From CAZWDL01 sp964632995 (GTDB lineage: Bacteria > Bacteroidota > Bacteroidia > Chitinophagales > Saprospiraceae): a stretch of 5,295 bases of DNA. How positions within the stretch are numbered: position 1 is the first letter of the stretch; every line of letters begins with the position of its first letter. Shown here in pieces: positions 1-4,578 of this stretch. The DNA is taken from assembly GCA_964632995.1 (NCBI GenBank), contig CAZWDL010000224.1:1-5295 (forward strand), given 5' to 3'. Under the pieces are notes generated by a model. The model was not told the origin of the DNA and did not search any database. It worked only from the letters and a program-made list of their open reading frames with translations. The translations under genes were made by a program, and so were the position numbers.

Positions 1-708
1 AATTTCCAGGTGGATTTTCACCGCCTCGACTCTCATGTCACTACCGGCGCCTGGCGCGCGCCCAACCACAACTTCGTAGCCTACGCCGAGGAGAGCTTCC
101 TCGACGAAATCGCCCACGCCGCCGGTAAAGACCCCGTACAGTTCCGCCTGGAGCTGCTCGACGAGGCTCGAAACAACCCCACCGGGGAAGTGGAGTACGA
201 CATCGATCGCTACCGCAAAGTCATCGAACGGGTCGCGGAAATGGCCGGCTGGGGCAAGCAGGGCGAAAACGGCATCTACAAGGGTATCGGCACCCACTTC
301 AGCTACGGTTCCTATATCGCTCAGGTCGCTGACGTGTCGGTAGAAAATGGCAACATCATTGTCCATAAGGTGTACTGCGCCGTCGACTGCGGCACCCTCA
401 TCAACCGCGCCGGCGCCGAAAACCAGATCGAAGGCGGCATCATGGACGGACTGGGACATGCCATGTTCGCCGAACAGATCCTGCAAAACGGCGTACCGCA
501 AAACGATAACTTCGACAGCTATCGCCTCCTGCGTATGCGCGAGGCGCCCGAAATAGAAGTCGATTTCATCAAGAACACCCTACGGCCGGAAGGCCTCGGC
601 GAACCAGGACTGCCGCCCACCGGCGGCGCCGTCGCCAACGCGGTTTTCGAAGCTACGGGTAAGCGGATGCGGAAGCAGCCCTTCGTGTCCAACCAGTTGC
701 TGGGTTAA
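1..708 (+). CDS. Molybdopterin-binding subunit of xanthine dehydrogenase-family oxidoreductase (IorB-like), 3' part
   Basis: The frame is open from base 1 (it begins NFQVDFHRLD) and ends at TAA 706-708, so these are the last 235 residues of a protein whose start is outside the window. The GTG at 10 is not a credible start. Family signatures seen are TGAWRAPNHN near the beginning, a VDCGTLINRAG/NQIEGG segment, and GLGEPGLPPTGG followed by ANAVFEATGKR near the C-terminus. In this family the Glu of the GEPG motif (codon 601-603) corresponds to the catalytic glutamate beside the molybdenum centre. These subunits (isoquinoline 1-oxidoreductase beta / aldehyde dehydrogenase type) usually pair with a small 2Fe-2S subunit and hydroxylate heterocycles or oxidise aldehydes, often in the periplasm. 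The substrate here cannot be read from sequence. The partner gene, if present, would be upstream. The C-terminus looks complete. A strong hairpin begins 8 bases after the stop. Confidence 0.93.
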   Translation, partial: NFQVDFHRLDSHVTTGAWRAPNHNFVAYAEESFLDEIAHAAGKDPVQFRLELLDEARNNPTGEVEYDIDRYRKVIERVAEMAGWGKQGENGIYKGIGTHFSYGSYIAQVADVSVENGNIIVHKVYCAVDCGTLINRAGAENQIEGGIMDGLGHAMFAEQILQNGVPQNDNFDSYRLLRMREAPEIEVDFIKNTLRPEGLGEPGLPPTGGAVANAVFEATGKRMRKQPFVSNQLLG

Positions 709-715
709 TGGTCAG

Positions 716-762
716 CGCCAGGGTGACACCTGCAAGCGAAGGAAATGGCTGTCATCCTGGCG
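716..762 (+). terminator. Stem-loop after the molybdopterin subunit gene
   Basis: CGCCAGGGTGACA (716-728) pairs with TGTCATCCTGGCG (750-762). This gives a 13-bp stem with one G-U pair and a 21-base loop, starting 8 bases past the stop codon. Position and strength suggest a transcript 3' end. There is no U-tract after the stem, so it could equally protect the mRNA end or belong to a larger folded RNA. Confidence 0.5.
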
Positions 763-780
763 GTAGAACCATCGCCGTGG

Positions 781-825
781 ACAGTCATGAAGTATCGTGA
801 GGACTCACAACACGGCTATGACTGT
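781..825. repeat. Inverted repeat with nested small palindrome
   Basis: ACAGTCAT (781-788) is the exact reverse complement of ATGACTGT (818-825). The spacer contains a second small palindrome, GTGAG-GA-CTCAC (797-808). The second in the chain of hairpins in this intergenic region; function unknown. Confidence 0.5.
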
Positions 826-827
826 AG

Positions 828-1034
828 TGGCTTCGGCACTAATATATACCCAATTACTTAGAGGCTGTTTCATTTAAGTGTTCAGAATTTATTATAGGCT
901 ATTTTTTTTCAGGCGAAGCTCTTTTTGAGCTTCATAGCCTTAGCTATGGAGCTAAAAAAAGCTGAAGCATGACGGAAAAAGAGGCATAAGAAAACTGAAG
1001 AATTAAGTGAAACAGCCTCTAAGTTCCGAAGCCA
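828..1034. repeat. Inverted-repeat arms split by the MITE-like insertion
   Basis: TGGCTTCGG (828-836) and CCGAAGCCA (1026-1034) are exact reverse complements. They bracket the element at 861-1019. Removing the element and one TA leaves a 9-bp stem with a loop of about 28 bases, so the arms look like an older hairpin into whose loop the element jumped. Chance pairing of two 9-mers at this spacing is possible but not likely. Confidence 0.45.
861..1019. mobile_element. MITE-like palindromic element, 159 bp, TA target duplication
   Basis: The ends are GAGGCTGTTTCA (861-872) and its exact reverse complement (1008-1019). The similarity continues inward to about 22 of 25 positions, ending with a shared TTCAG. 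TA flanks both sides (859-860 and 1020-1021), as expected of a 2-bp TA target duplication. The centre is CATAGC-CTTA-GCTATG (933-948), which is also the midpoint of the element, so the whole sequence is one long imperfect palindrome. It has no coding capacity. TA duplications and GAGG-type tips fit a non-autonomous derivative of an IS5-like (IS427 group) or IS630-like transposon. The family assignment is inference. Its RNA would fold into a single hairpin and could act as a terminator. Confidence 0.75.
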
Positions 1035-1037
1035 GTA

Positions 1038-1077
1038 AGTATCTCCGGTGAAACAACTTCGTTTTGCCGGAGATATT
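1038..1077. repeat. 17-bp stem-loop, fourth hairpin of the intergenic chain
   Basis: Bases 1038-1054 pair with 1061-1077 around the six-base loop AACTTC. The core is TATCTCCGG against CCGGAGATA and AAAC against GTTT, joined by G-U wobbles at three positions. Wobbles rather than mismatches suggest selection on RNA structure rather than DNA symmetry. A short T-containing stretch follows but no real T-run, so it is only a possible terminator or leader structure for the gene at 1241. Confidence 0.55.
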
Positions 1078-1240
1078 CCTGTTTCCAAGCCCGGCCATCC
1101 AGATATGCCCCCCGGCCGCCTTAAATTCAGGGTCAGTAGAAGAATTAGCGTTTATTTTATACGGAGCGTATTTCCCGAAGCGAAGAGAATATCCTCCATC
1201 TCCAAAAGATCACATCAATTTTTAACTTAAAAGCTACCAC

Positions 1241-2587
1241 ATGCCCAACCGCAGAACCTTCCTCCGCCAATCCGCCATGGCCGCCGCCGGTATCGGTGCG
1301 GTATCCTTTGTTCCATTGAATGTACTGGCTGCCAGCCGGCGCGTGTCGCCCAATGACAAGATCCGTTTCGGCGTCATCGGCTGTAACGGCATGGGCTGGT
1401 CCAATATGCGCTCGCTGCTGCTTATTCCCGAAGTTGAATGCGTCGCGCTGGCCGATGTCGATCAGCGCGTGCTCGACCGGCGCGCCGGTGATGTGGAAGC
1501 CATGCGTGGTAAAAAGCCTGAATTATTTAGGGATTACCGCAAGCTGCTGGAAGACGATAGCATCGACGCCGTCGTTATCGGCACGCCGGATCACTGGCAC
1601 TGCCTCATCACTGTCGACGCGCTCGACGCCGGCAAGCACGTCTACGTCGAGAAACCCCTGGCCAATTCCATCGAGGAGTGCAACGTAATGATGGCTGCCG
1701 CCAAAAAATCGGGCAAGCTGGTGCAGGTCGGACAATGGCAGCGCAGCGGCACCCACTACGCACAGGCGATCGACATCGTACGCAGCGGCCGGCTGGGCAA
1801 TATCCGCTTGGTCAAAACCTGGGCCTACCAGGGCTGGATGAAACCCATTCCACCAAAACCCAACGAGCCGGCCCCCGAAGGCGTGGATTACGACATGTGG
1901 CTGGGCCCCGCCCCCGATCGCCCCTTCAACCCCAATCGCTTCCACTTCAACTTCCGCTGGTTCTGGGACTATGCCGGCGGCCTGATGACCGACTGGGGGG
2001 TACACGAAATTGATATCGCTCTCTATGCCATGGGCGCCAAAGCCCCCAAATCCGTCATGGCTTCCGGCGGCAAGCTCGCCTACCCCGACGACGCCTCCGA
2101 GACGCCAGATACGCTGCAGACCGTCTACGAGTACGACAACTTCAACATGCTCTGGGAACACGCTACCGGCATCGACGGCGGCAACTACGGCCGCACCGAG
2201 GGCATCGCCTTCATCGGCAACAACGGCACCCTGGTGCTCAACCGCGGCGGCTGGGAGATCATCCCGGAGAAAGAATACAGCGAAGAAGAGGATATGTGGG
2301 TGTACAAAATGGAGGACTACCCAGATCATGGGCGCGGCGCCAACTATCTCGACCTGCACACGCAAAACTTCGTCGAGGCTATGCAGAAAAACAACGCTTC
2401 CCTGCTCGAATGCCCGATCGAAGAAGGGGCTGTCGCTGCCATCAACGCCCATATGGGCAACATCGCCTTTAAGACCGGCCGGAAGATCTACTGGGACAAG
2501 GGTAAAGGGAAATTTAAAGAAGCTAACGACGCAAACGAGCTGATCAAGGCGGAGTATCACAGCGGCTGGAAGCTGCCGAAGGTGTAG
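1241..2587 (+). CDS. Tat-exported Gfo/Idh/MocA family NAD(P)-dependent oxidoreductase
   Basis: The protein has 448 residues. The N-terminus NRRTFLRQSAMAAAGIGA is a twin-arginine signal with a likely cleavage near residue 30 (NVLAA), so the enzyme probably acts in the periplasm. The Rossmann nucleotide-binding domain starts at about residue 41 (IRFGVIGCNGMG, 41-52), with ADVD at 71-74, GTPDHWH at 114-120 and the family hallmark EKP at 137-139 (HVYVEKPLA). The C-terminal alpha/beta domain carries GGLMTDWGVHEIDIALYAMG (246-265), whose conserved histidine is usually near the active site. The glycine loop is GCNGMG rather than the usual GxGxxG, a variant common in exported members. Family members oxidise, reduce or epimerise sugars and related polyols; the substrate is not readable. 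Exported members are common in Bacteroidota and Planctomycetota, often near carbohydrate genes, though no such neighbour is visible here. The start at 1241 gives the complete Tat motif; no Shine-Dalgarno is seen. Confidence 0.95.
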   Translation: MPNRRTFLRQSAMAAAGIGAVSFVPLNVLAASRRVSPNDKIRFGVIGCNGMGWSNMRSLLLIPEVECVALADVDQRVLDRRAGDVEAMRGKKPELFRDYRKLLEDDSIDAVVIGTPDHWHCLITVDALDAGKHVYVEKPLANSIEECNVMMAAAKKSGKLVQVGQWQRSGTHYAQAIDIVRSGRLGNIRLVKTWAYQGWMKPIPPKPNEPAPEGVDYDMWLGPAPDRPFNPNRFHFNFRWFWDYAGGLMTDWGVHEIDIALYAMGAKAPKSVMASGGKLAYPDDASETPDTLQTVYEYDNFNMLWEHATGIDGGNYGRTEGIAFIGNNGTLVLNRGGWEIIPEKEYSEEEDMWVYKMEDYPDHGRGANYLDLHTQNFVEAMQKNNASLLECPIEEGAVAAINAHMGNIAFKTGRKIYWDKGKGKFKEANDANELIKAEYHSGWKLPKV

Positions 2588-2633
2588 GGCAGGATTCTGA
2601 GCAATTGTTAAATGACCGGCTAAAAATCTACCT

Positions 2634-2656
2634 GGCCGGCGGAGACCGGCCGTTTT
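2634..2656 (+). terminator. Rho-independent-type terminator after the oxidoreductase
   Basis: GGCCGG (2634-2639) and CCGGCC (2646-2651) form a GC-only stem around a six-base loop, followed by GTTTTC. It lies 46 bases past the stop at 2587. An upstream GACCGGC (2614-2620) repeats the right arm (2644-2650) and could pair with the left arm instead, giving a weaker alternative fold. Confidence 0.7.
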
Positions 2657-2671
2657 CAGCATTTTAAATTA

Positions 2672-2866
2672 ATGGGAAAAAACATGTTTCCCATACATAA
2701 AAGGTTATTTGTATTTGGGCAATTGCTCACCCTTTTTTCTTTGTCCTGCTTTGCACAAGAAGTGCAACTGCGCCGGCAGGGCCTATCGGAGCTGGCCTGG
2801 CCATTCGCCGGTTCCTTTTATCTTGCCGCCGAGGCCGGCTCGCATGGCTCACCTGGCTTATTCTAG
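2672..2866 (+). pseudogene. Remnant of a secreted protein: signal peptide plus short tail
   Basis: The frame has 64 codons from ATG 2672, or 60 from the more likely ATG at 2684 (MFPIHKRLFVFG). It opens with a textbook Sec signal: a basic start, hydrophobic FGQLLTLFSLS, then CFAQ-E as a plausible signal peptidase I site. Only about 37 residues follow (EVQLRRQGLSELAWPFAGSF and onward, rich in Gly/Ala/Ser), ending at TAG 2864-2866 with no recognisable domain. A signal peptide joined to such a short, low-information tail suggests the 5' stub of a larger secreted protein whose body was deleted or frameshifted. It could instead be a genuine small exported peptide. The product is not recognised. It lies just after the terminator at 2634-2656 and upstream of the IS-derived element, a place where deletions are plausible. 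Confidence 0.45.
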
Positions 2867-2890
2867 CATGTCTAAGACCTGCTAAAATCT

Positions 2891-2918
2891 TTTGTTCTCA
2901 TACCGCTCCATACTTTTT
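2891..2918 (+). promoter_or_regulatory. Weak Bacteroidota-type promoter candidate
   Basis: TTTG (2891-2894) and TACTTTTT (2911-2918) resemble the Bacteroidota -33 TTTG and -7 TAnnTTTG elements, with one mismatch and a 16-base spacer, slightly short. Before the insertion at 3001-3276 it would have sat about 100 bp upstream of the gene at 3292. The evidence is by eye only. Confidence 0.2.
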
Positions 2919-3008
2919 AAAGGAACCCGCTTGAGTAGCTGGTTTCTTTTTTCCATTCTTCCCCCCTTTGAACCAGATTGGCCATTTTTCCTTTATGGTA
3001 GTGAACTA

Positions 3009-3031
3009 CCCACCTTCTGAAGACAGGTGGG
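3009..3031. repeat. Right-end hairpin of the IS200/IS605-like element
   Basis: CCCACCT (3009-3015) pairs with AGGTGGG (3025-3031) around loop TCTGAAGAC. Its CTGAAGACAGGT (3017-3028) is repeated exactly at 3073-3084 in the internal hairpin. It probably serves as the TnpA-binding imperfect palindrome. Confidence 0.75.
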
Positions 3032-3066
3032 CTTCGGGCTTCACAGAGAATAGCTCACTGCTCAAA

Positions 3067-3084
3067 ACCTGCCTGAAGACAGGT
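3067..3084. repeat. Internal hairpin resembling the right-end hairpin
   Basis: ACCTG (3067-3071) pairs with CAGGT (3080-3084) around CCTGAAGA. It shares 12 identical bases with the right-end hairpin. It may be an omega-RNA stem or a duplicated, decayed right end. Confidence 0.6.
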
Positions 3085-3176
3085 AGTCGAGTTAGGAGTC
3101 TTACGTTCTCTCCACCCGTGTACTCGCTAGTCCCTAACGAGGTTTTTATGTCTTTTACTGACACTACAAATATGCA

Positions 3177-3223
3177 CAAAATATTTCAAAAGTGCAATAT
3201 TTTGAAACAAAATATTTCAAAAT
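3177..3223. repeat. AT-rich direct and inverted repeats inside the element
   Basis: CAAAATATTTCAAAA occurs twice exactly (3177-3191 and 3208-3222). Between them AATATTTTGAAA (3196-3207) is complementary to both. AATATTTTG pairs with 3177-3185, and ATTTTGAAA (3199-3207) pairs with 3215-3223. The two hairpins exclude each other. Confidence 0.7.
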
Positions 3224-3237
3224 ACATTCGCTTTCAT

Positions 3238-3260
3238 CCCATTGGCTGAAGACCAATGGG
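3238..3260. repeat. Left-end hairpin of the IS200/IS605-like element
   Basis: CCCATTGG (3238-3245) and CCAATGGG (3253-3260) form a perfect 8-bp stem around CTGAAGA. The loop region CTGAAGAC matches the two hairpins at the other end. The ATG at 3256 lies inside the right arm and is not a real start. Confidence 0.75.
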
Positions 3261-3291
3261 TTTTACGCTCAATTATATAAAACACATCCAC

Positions 3292-4089
3292 ATGTCCCTC
3301 GAAGACCGGAAGCAGGAACTGAAAAACTATTTGTACGGACGCTTGTCGCCGGAGGAGGAACAGGAGTTTATCGACCGCTTGCATACCATGCTGTCGCTTC
3401 GGGAGGTACTGATGGCCTACACCCTCCCGGATGATGCCCCCGACGAAGCGGAGAGTCGCCTGCGTGTGCTACGGCGCAAATACGGTGGTCCGCAACCCAG
3501 AGACTGGAAAATCATCGAGCCCAAGCAGGCCGTTATCTGGGGCGTAATCGCATTACTCGTTTTGCTGGGTTGGAATTTTTTCTACGCTTATTTACACTTT
3601 ACCGACGCAGCACTGGTTCGTTATTATTACGAGGAGCCGGCCGACACCAGCGAACTAATCCGTTCGCCGGCGCTGGAAAGAGCGGTGCGGCGTATCTCAC
3701 AGGAAGAATACGAAAGCGCTTTGGAGATACTAGATACCGTTCAGCAGGGTGCCGGGGACTATGCTGCTGCGCTTTTCTGGCAGGGACACCTCTACATTAA
3801 AAAACAGGATTATCAACGCGCTGCCGAGCATTTCGATGCTTTACTGGACATCCAGCCCTTCCCCGCCTACTTTAACCGGGAGCGGTTGGAGTGGAATCGT
3901 ACGCTGGCCCGTCTGGGCAGCGGCGCCGACGAACAATCGGTACGCCGGCAACTGGCCTTATTTAGCGAAAGCGAAAAATACGCGCCTCAACTCGGTGAAA
4001 AAGCCCGGGAACTGGAACGCGATTTAAGCAGTCTGTATCATCAATTGTTGGTGGGTAGCGGTAGTGAAAATAGACCTTCCGGCAATTGA
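3292..4089 (+). CDS. Single-pass membrane protein with TPR-like C-terminal domain
   Basis: The protein has 265 residues from ATG 3292. I prefer this start to the in-frame ATG at 3256, which lies within the mobile-element hairpin and would add 12 foreign residues. The N-terminal 70 residues are charged and helical (MSLEDRKQELKNYLYGRLSP, then EEEQEF) and resemble the short cytoplasmic N-terminal helices of anti-sigma-like or signalling membrane proteins; this is a resemblance only. Residues 80-102 are a transmembrane helix (VIWGVIALLVLLGWNFFYAY). The outside part has at least one TPR-like helix pair: ISQEEYESALEILDTV at 135-150, then AAALFWQGHLYIKKQDYQRA with AAEHFDALLDIQP at 158-189. Proteins of this plan in Bacteroidota often accompany ECF sigma factor or CHAT-protease genes, but none is visible here. 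The family is not recognised. The gene now has an IS-derived element a few bases upstream, so its native leader may be separated from it. Confidence 0.85.
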   Translation: MSLEDRKQELKNYLYGRLSPEEEQEFIDRLHTMLSLREVLMAYTLPDDAPDEAESRLRVLRRKYGGPQPRDWKIIEPKQAVIWGVIALLVLLGWNFFYAYLHFTDAALVRYYYEEPADTSELIRSPALERAVRRISQEEYESALEILDTVQQGAGDYAAALFWQGHLYIKKQDYQRAAEHFDALLDIQPFPAYFNRERLEWNRTLARLGSGADEQSVRRQLALFSESEKYAPQLGEKARELERDLSSLYHQLLVGSGSENRPSGN

Positions 4090-4153
4090 GAGCTTGTTGG
4101 GAGTTTACCCTTCGGCCTGCAAATGACCATCTATCGAACCTTTCAACAAGTTC
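4090..4153. repeat. Inverted repeat in the convergent intergenic spacer
   Basis: GAGCTTGTTG (4090-4099), directly after the stop at 4087-4089, pairs with CAACAAGTTC (4144-4153) with one G-U position. The loop is 44 bases. It lies between two convergent genes and could act as a shared transcript end, or be the tips of a 64-bp element. No T-run or target duplication is clear. Confidence 0.4.
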
Positions 4154-4184
4154 TAAGTCACAGAACACATCGTTAGAATACGCT

Positions 4185-4433
4185 CTACTCTTCTTTCCCC
4201 GGGTCCATAAATTTACGTGAACGGCGGCTCCGCTGGCGTAAAAAGAGGAGAATAATAGCGAGAATAGCAACCAAACCTATCCAAAGATAGGGAGATTCGT
4301 ACCAGGCAGGATTGGCGATCGGATCGTAGGCCTGATCGCTGTAAACACTTTCACTCTCCGGCTGAGCAGATAAGAGGTGGGCATGAAGTATCATTAAAGT
4401 GCTGGTAATCCCGCTTACAATTGGCTTTGTCAT
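4185..4433 (-). CDS. Small exported/membrane protein, 82 residues, function unknown
   Basis: The minus-strand ATG at 4433-4431 opens MTKPIVSGITSTLMILHAHL followed by LSAQ-PESE, a plausible signal peptide with cleavage after Ala-Gln or before it. A short acidic/aromatic external segment follows (SVYSDQAYDPIANPAWYESP). Then come a transmembrane helix at about 49-65 (YLWIGLVAILAIILLFL) and a basic cytoplasmic tail RQRSRRSRKF. The basic stop-transfer anchor after the helix fits a type I topology: outside N-terminal part, inside C-terminus. The frame stays open upstream to 4646, but that extension overlaps the opposite gene at 4579 and has no coding look, so I use the signal-peptide start. It is convergent with the TPR-like gene and divergent from the small gene at 4579. 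The family is not recognised. Confidence 0.65.
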   Translation of the reverse strand: MTKPIVSGITSTLMILHAHLLSAQPESESVYSDQAYDPIANPAWYESPYLWIGLVAILAIILLFLRQRSRRSRKFMDPGKEE

Positions 4434-4468
4434 ATAAAGTTGATTTTTTACGTATTTAACGGTACAAA

Positions 4469-4496
4469 AACCTGGGTGTTCGCCCTCTTCCAGGTT
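4469..4496 (-). promoter_or_regulatory. Hairpin with U-tract in the leader of the small minus-strand gene
   Basis: Read on the minus strand, AACCTGG (4496-4490) pairs with CCAGGTT (4475-4469) and is followed by more T residues (TTTTTG). This terminator-like form points at the gene starting at 4433. It may be an attenuator or the end of a short antisense transcript from the 4579 side. The loop is 14 bases. The 145-bp divergent spacer (4434-4578) holds no other clear signal. Confidence 0.4.
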
Positions 4497-4578
4497 ACGG
4501 ATGATTTTCCTGCCGATAACACCTCCACCGAACACCCCAAGTGCTTTCTTGTTAGGAATAAAAAGTAAAGATTTTTCT

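Larger units (their letters stand above)
709..1240. other. 532-bp intergenic region built of serial inverted repeats plus one MITE-like insertion
   Basis: No convincing gene lies between the molybdopterin subunit and the Gfo/Idh/MocA gene. The left and middle parts (716-1077) hold four successive inverted repeats, the third split by a palindromic mobile element; each is listed separately. The right part (1078-1240) is unstructured to the eye and becomes AT-rich toward the start at 1241 (TTTTTAACTTAAAAG), as expected of a Bacteroidota leader. A 60-codon frame at 1048-1230 starts inside a hairpin and has no coding character. Confidence 0.8.
3001..3152 (-). ncRNA. Candidate omega-RNA (TnpB guide RNA scaffold), orphan
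   Basis: In IS605/IS1341 elements the transcript of the right end is the TnpB guide RNA, and its guide is read from the flanking DNA. This segment fits by position and shape. GTTAGG (minus 3138-3133) can pair with CCTAAC (3096-3091), enclosing ACT-AGCG-AGT and a purine-rich stretch. Next come the hairpin 3084-3067 and the terminal hairpin 3031-3009, ending at TTCAC. The guide would be the minus strand from 3000 leftward (TACCATAAAGGAAAAATGGC). The 5' limit is a guess. No TnpB is encoded here, so any function would need one elsewhere in the genome. Confidence 0.5.
3006..3185 (-). pseudogene. Possible tnpB 3'-terminal remnant overlapping the omega-RNA
   Basis: On the minus strand the frame is open for 59 codons, from just after a TGA (3188-3186) to TAG at 3008-3006. 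It encodes segments such as KTSLGTSEYTGGENV and ends SVKPEAHLSSEGG. It has no ATG. tnpB coding sequences in this family often run into the omega-RNA and stop close to the right end, and a terminal KPEA-like segment is, from memory, common there. This is therefore probably the end of a tnpB whose RuvC and zinc-ribbon parts were deleted. The alternative is that the frame is open by chance in a structured RNA. Confidence 0.4.
3001..3276 (-). mobile_element. Internally deleted IS200/IS605-family element (tnpA- and tnpB-less)
   Basis: On the minus strand the left end carries hairpin CCCATTGG/CCAATGGG (3260-3238) and the right end hairpin CCCACCT/AGGTGGG (3031-3009). An internal hairpin ACCTG/CAGGT lies at 3084-3067. 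All three loops contain the same TCTTCAG sequence, as expected if one Y1 transposase recognises them. The right end finishes GTAGTTCAC at 3001, eight bases past the hairpin. The GAAG at the hairpin foot can pair with TTC of TTCAC, as the guide/cleavage-site scheme of this family requires. At the left, foot AAAA could pair with a TTTAT target (minus strand, 3281-3277), placing the tip at 3276, 16 bases before the hairpin. There are no terminal inverted repeats and no target duplication, also typical. Known for the family: single-strand transposition by TnpA and a TnpB nuclease with omega-RNA. Inferred: the exact left boundary. Confidence 0.75.

Noticed and set aside
1048..1230. 60-codon plus-strand frame before the oxidoreductase
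   Set aside because: It begins inside the 1038-1077 stem-loop and shows no domain, signal or coding character.
1523..2662. Long open frame on the minus strand opposite the oxidoreductase
   Set aside because: It lies across a clear Gfo/Idh/MocA gene. Its low-complexity Val/Gly/Ala composition is what the antisense of a GC-biased gene produces.
2968..3249. 93-codon plus-strand frame
   Set aside because: It runs through the hairpins and AT repeats of the IS200/IS605-like element on the opposite sense. The protein is not plausible.
3009..3260. CRISPR-like array, because CTGAAGAC recurs three times
   Set aside because: The copies are unevenly spaced, lie in hairpin loops with differing stems, and have no regular spacers. 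Transposon ends explain them better.
4501..4578. Upstream start for the 102-residue membrane protein
   Set aside because: It adds a proline-rich stretch overlapping the leader hairpin region. The ATG at 4579 puts the membrane helix at the N-terminus.
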